A stretch of DNA of 52,436 bases from Candidatus Rokuibacteriota bacterium. Its GTDB lineage: Bacteria; Methylomirabilota; Methylomirabilia; Rokubacteriales; CSP1-6. Shown here piece by piece: positions 51,477 to 52,436 of the stretch. The notes below the pieces were generated by a model. It did no database searches. It was given only the letters and a program-made list of their open reading frames with translations, and was not told where the DNA came from. A program made the translations under genes and the position numbers. How positions within the stretch are numbered: position 1 is the stretch's first letter; each line of letters begins with the position of its first letter. The stretch lies in assembly GCA_003221515.1 (NCBI GenBank), contig QHSI01000119.1, forward strand, positions 1 through 52,436, in the 5' to 3' direction.

Positions 51477-52220
51477 CTAGCGGAGCCGTCGCGATTCCAC
51501 GCGAATCCCGGCTTCCACGGAGAAGTCGATCCGCAGAACCGCGCCTTCGGGACTGGCCCCGACCCACTCGATCGCCGGCGCTCCCGCGTAGCAGGCGGTG
51601 ACCGTACCCTGGCTGACGTCGGTCTGGACGTGCTGGTGACCGAGCGCGACATAGTCCCACCCGGTGTCGCGAATCTCGTCGGCGAAGATCGGCGAGGACC
51701 GCTCCGGCCGCTGCCGGTCCGGATAGAAGAACCCGTGGCCGAGCGCCAGACACCAGCGCCCCGCGTCGCGCGCGGGAATGTGCGCCAGGGGCTGGAACGT
51801 GGGCTCGTGCTCTTCCATCGCGCGACCCCACACCAGCGCGTCGAGCTGGGGGAAGTCGACGACCTCTCCGTTCAGCTCGCGGATCACGCGCACGTGGCTC
51901 GCCGCGGCCGTGAAGTCGTGCCGATCGTAGATCGCGTTCGTGCGCAGCGCGTCGTGGTTTCCGGGCAGGATCACGATCGGCTGGCGGAGCCGGTTGAGCT
52001 CGGCCAGCACGAAGGCGACGGTGTCGTCGGGCACGCGGTTGTGGTCGAAGAGATCACCGGCGATCAGCAGCAGGTCGGCCTGCTCGGCCAGCGCCTGGTC
52101 GACGATGCGCTGGAAGACGCGTCGCTGCGCGGCGTGCACTTCCGGGCGTCCGGCGCTGTCGCCGTCCAGGTGGACGTCGGCGGTGTGCAGCACTCGCAGC
52201 GCGCGTCGAGGCGTGGCCAT
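51477..52220 (-). CDS. Metallophosphoesterase (SbcD/Mre11-like nuclease family)
   Basis: 247-residue calcineurin-like phosphoesterase. Metal motifs: D-x-H in LHTADVHLDGDSAGR, GD in LLIAGDLFDHNRVPDD, GNHD in IVILPGNHDALRTN, GHG in CLALGHGFFYPD and GHQH in YVALGHQHVQTD. The order and DVHLDG/GDLFD wording are those of SbcD-type exonucleases, but the C-terminal capping domain is short and no SbcC ATPase is next to it, so it may be a small relative. Start ATG 52220; in-frame codons extend to 52295. Confidence 0.9.
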   Translation of the reverse strand: MATPRRALRVLHTADVHLDGDSAGRPEVHAAQRRVFQRIVDQALAEQADLLLIAGDLFDHNRVPDDTVAFVLAELNRLRQPIVILPGNHDALRTNAIYDRHDFTAAASHVRVIRELNGEVVDFPQLDALVWGRAMEEHEPTFQPLAHIPARDAGRWCLALGHGFFYPDRQRPERSSPIFADEIRDTGWDYVALGHQHVQTDVSQGTVTACYAGAPAIEWVGASPEGAVLRIDFSVEAGIRVESRRLR

Positions 52221-52291
52221 GGCCAGCAGCATGCCACAGTTGCTCGCGGAGCGTTCACGGCAAGTCGGCCGCAATATCGCCGCATTGGGCG

Positions 52292-52436
52292 TCAACGTGG
52301 CGCCGCTGCGACCGCGGCCGTCGGGTCCTTCACGGCGATGAGGAAGACCAGGGCCACGAGCGCCATGAAGGCCGCTATCAACCCGAACGCGGGCGCGTAT
52401 GAGAGCGAGGCGATCAGCACGCCCGCGAGAATCGGT
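52292..52436 (-). CDS. MFS-type transporter, C-terminal fragment at window edge
   Basis: The minus-strand frame enters from the right edge and ends at TGA 52292-52294. The 48 codons read as one last helix pair (ILAGVLIASLSYAPAFGLIA, AFMALVALVFLIAVKDPTAA), the usual end of a major facilitator. Only the tail is visible, so substrate and subfamily cannot be judged. Confidence 0.6.
   Translation of the reverse strand, partial: PILAGVLIASLSYAPAFGLIAAFMALVALVFLIAVKDPTAAVAAAPR

Overview
The window is GC-rich (roughly 65-70% by eye) and gene-dense, with short intergenic gaps and both strands used. The gene mix is that of a soil or subsurface heterotroph: LLM-class flavin enzymes, hydantoinase/oxoprolinase genes, carboxymuconolactone decarboxylases (CMD), a molybdenum hydroxylase, a peptide-type ABC operon, topoisomerase IB and a PolX/PHP protein. 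Together with two selenocysteine genes this suggests a Rokubacteria/Methylomirabilota-like bacterium. That placement is an inference; there is no rRNA or marker gene here to confirm it.

The main result is two genes in which an in-frame UGA replaces a catalytic redox cysteine and is followed at once by a compact hairpin fitting the bacterial SECIS rules. One is a BCP/PrxQ-type peroxiredoxin (5453-5887, Sec44, peroxidatic position). The other is an AhpD-like CMD-family protein (32578-33096, Sec80, CxxU). Standard gene callers would split or truncate both.

Layout. 1-3107: 3' part of an RND efflux pump. 3.1-5.0 kb: a lower-GC patch with two LuxR-type regulators. 5.1-5.4 kb: a broken DinB-like gene. 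5.4-7.2 kb: seleno-peroxiredoxin and MFS transporter, one operon. 7.2-10.7 kb: methyltransferase, membrane protein, alpha/beta hydrolase plus LLM oxidoreductase. 10.9-12.5 kb: aminotransferase plus RidA. 12.5-18.2 kb (minus): CMD, SDR, hyuA, damaged hyuB and VOC protein, tightly packed. 18.3-25.0 kb (plus): Tat-exported serine hydrolase, EthD-like protein, CMD-like protein, three-subunit molybdenum hydroxylase and a MoaD/ThiS-like protein. 25-30 kb: phasin, small hypothetical, sigma-54 activator, cupin, Gfo/Idh oxidoreductase, topoisomerase IB. 30.3-32.6 kb: PolX-like PHP protein with a dead polymerase site plus a hypothetical. 32.6-35.2 kb (minus): BNR protein, lactonase, seleno-AhpD. 35.3-42.4 kb: MutS-like membrane ATPase, receiver, deleted TauD, beta-barrel protein, phosphatase, nucleotide cyclase, TPR remnants. 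42.5-50.6 kb: FAH protein and hydrolase diverging from a complete peptide/nickel-type ABC operon that ends in an LLM oxidoreductase. 50.6-52.4 kb: EamA transporter, metallophosphoesterase, MFS C-terminus.

Two further patterns recur. Many genes have a -10-like hexamer 6-9 nt before the start codon, which predicts leaderless mRNAs. Two families of GC-rich intergenic repeats are scattered through the window; one lies in the 3' coding end of the molybdenum hydroxylase gene. Several genes are truncated or internally deleted (DinB, hyuB, tauD, TPR pieces), either real decay or assembly damage. No tRNA, rRNA, CRISPR, integrase or transposase was recognised.
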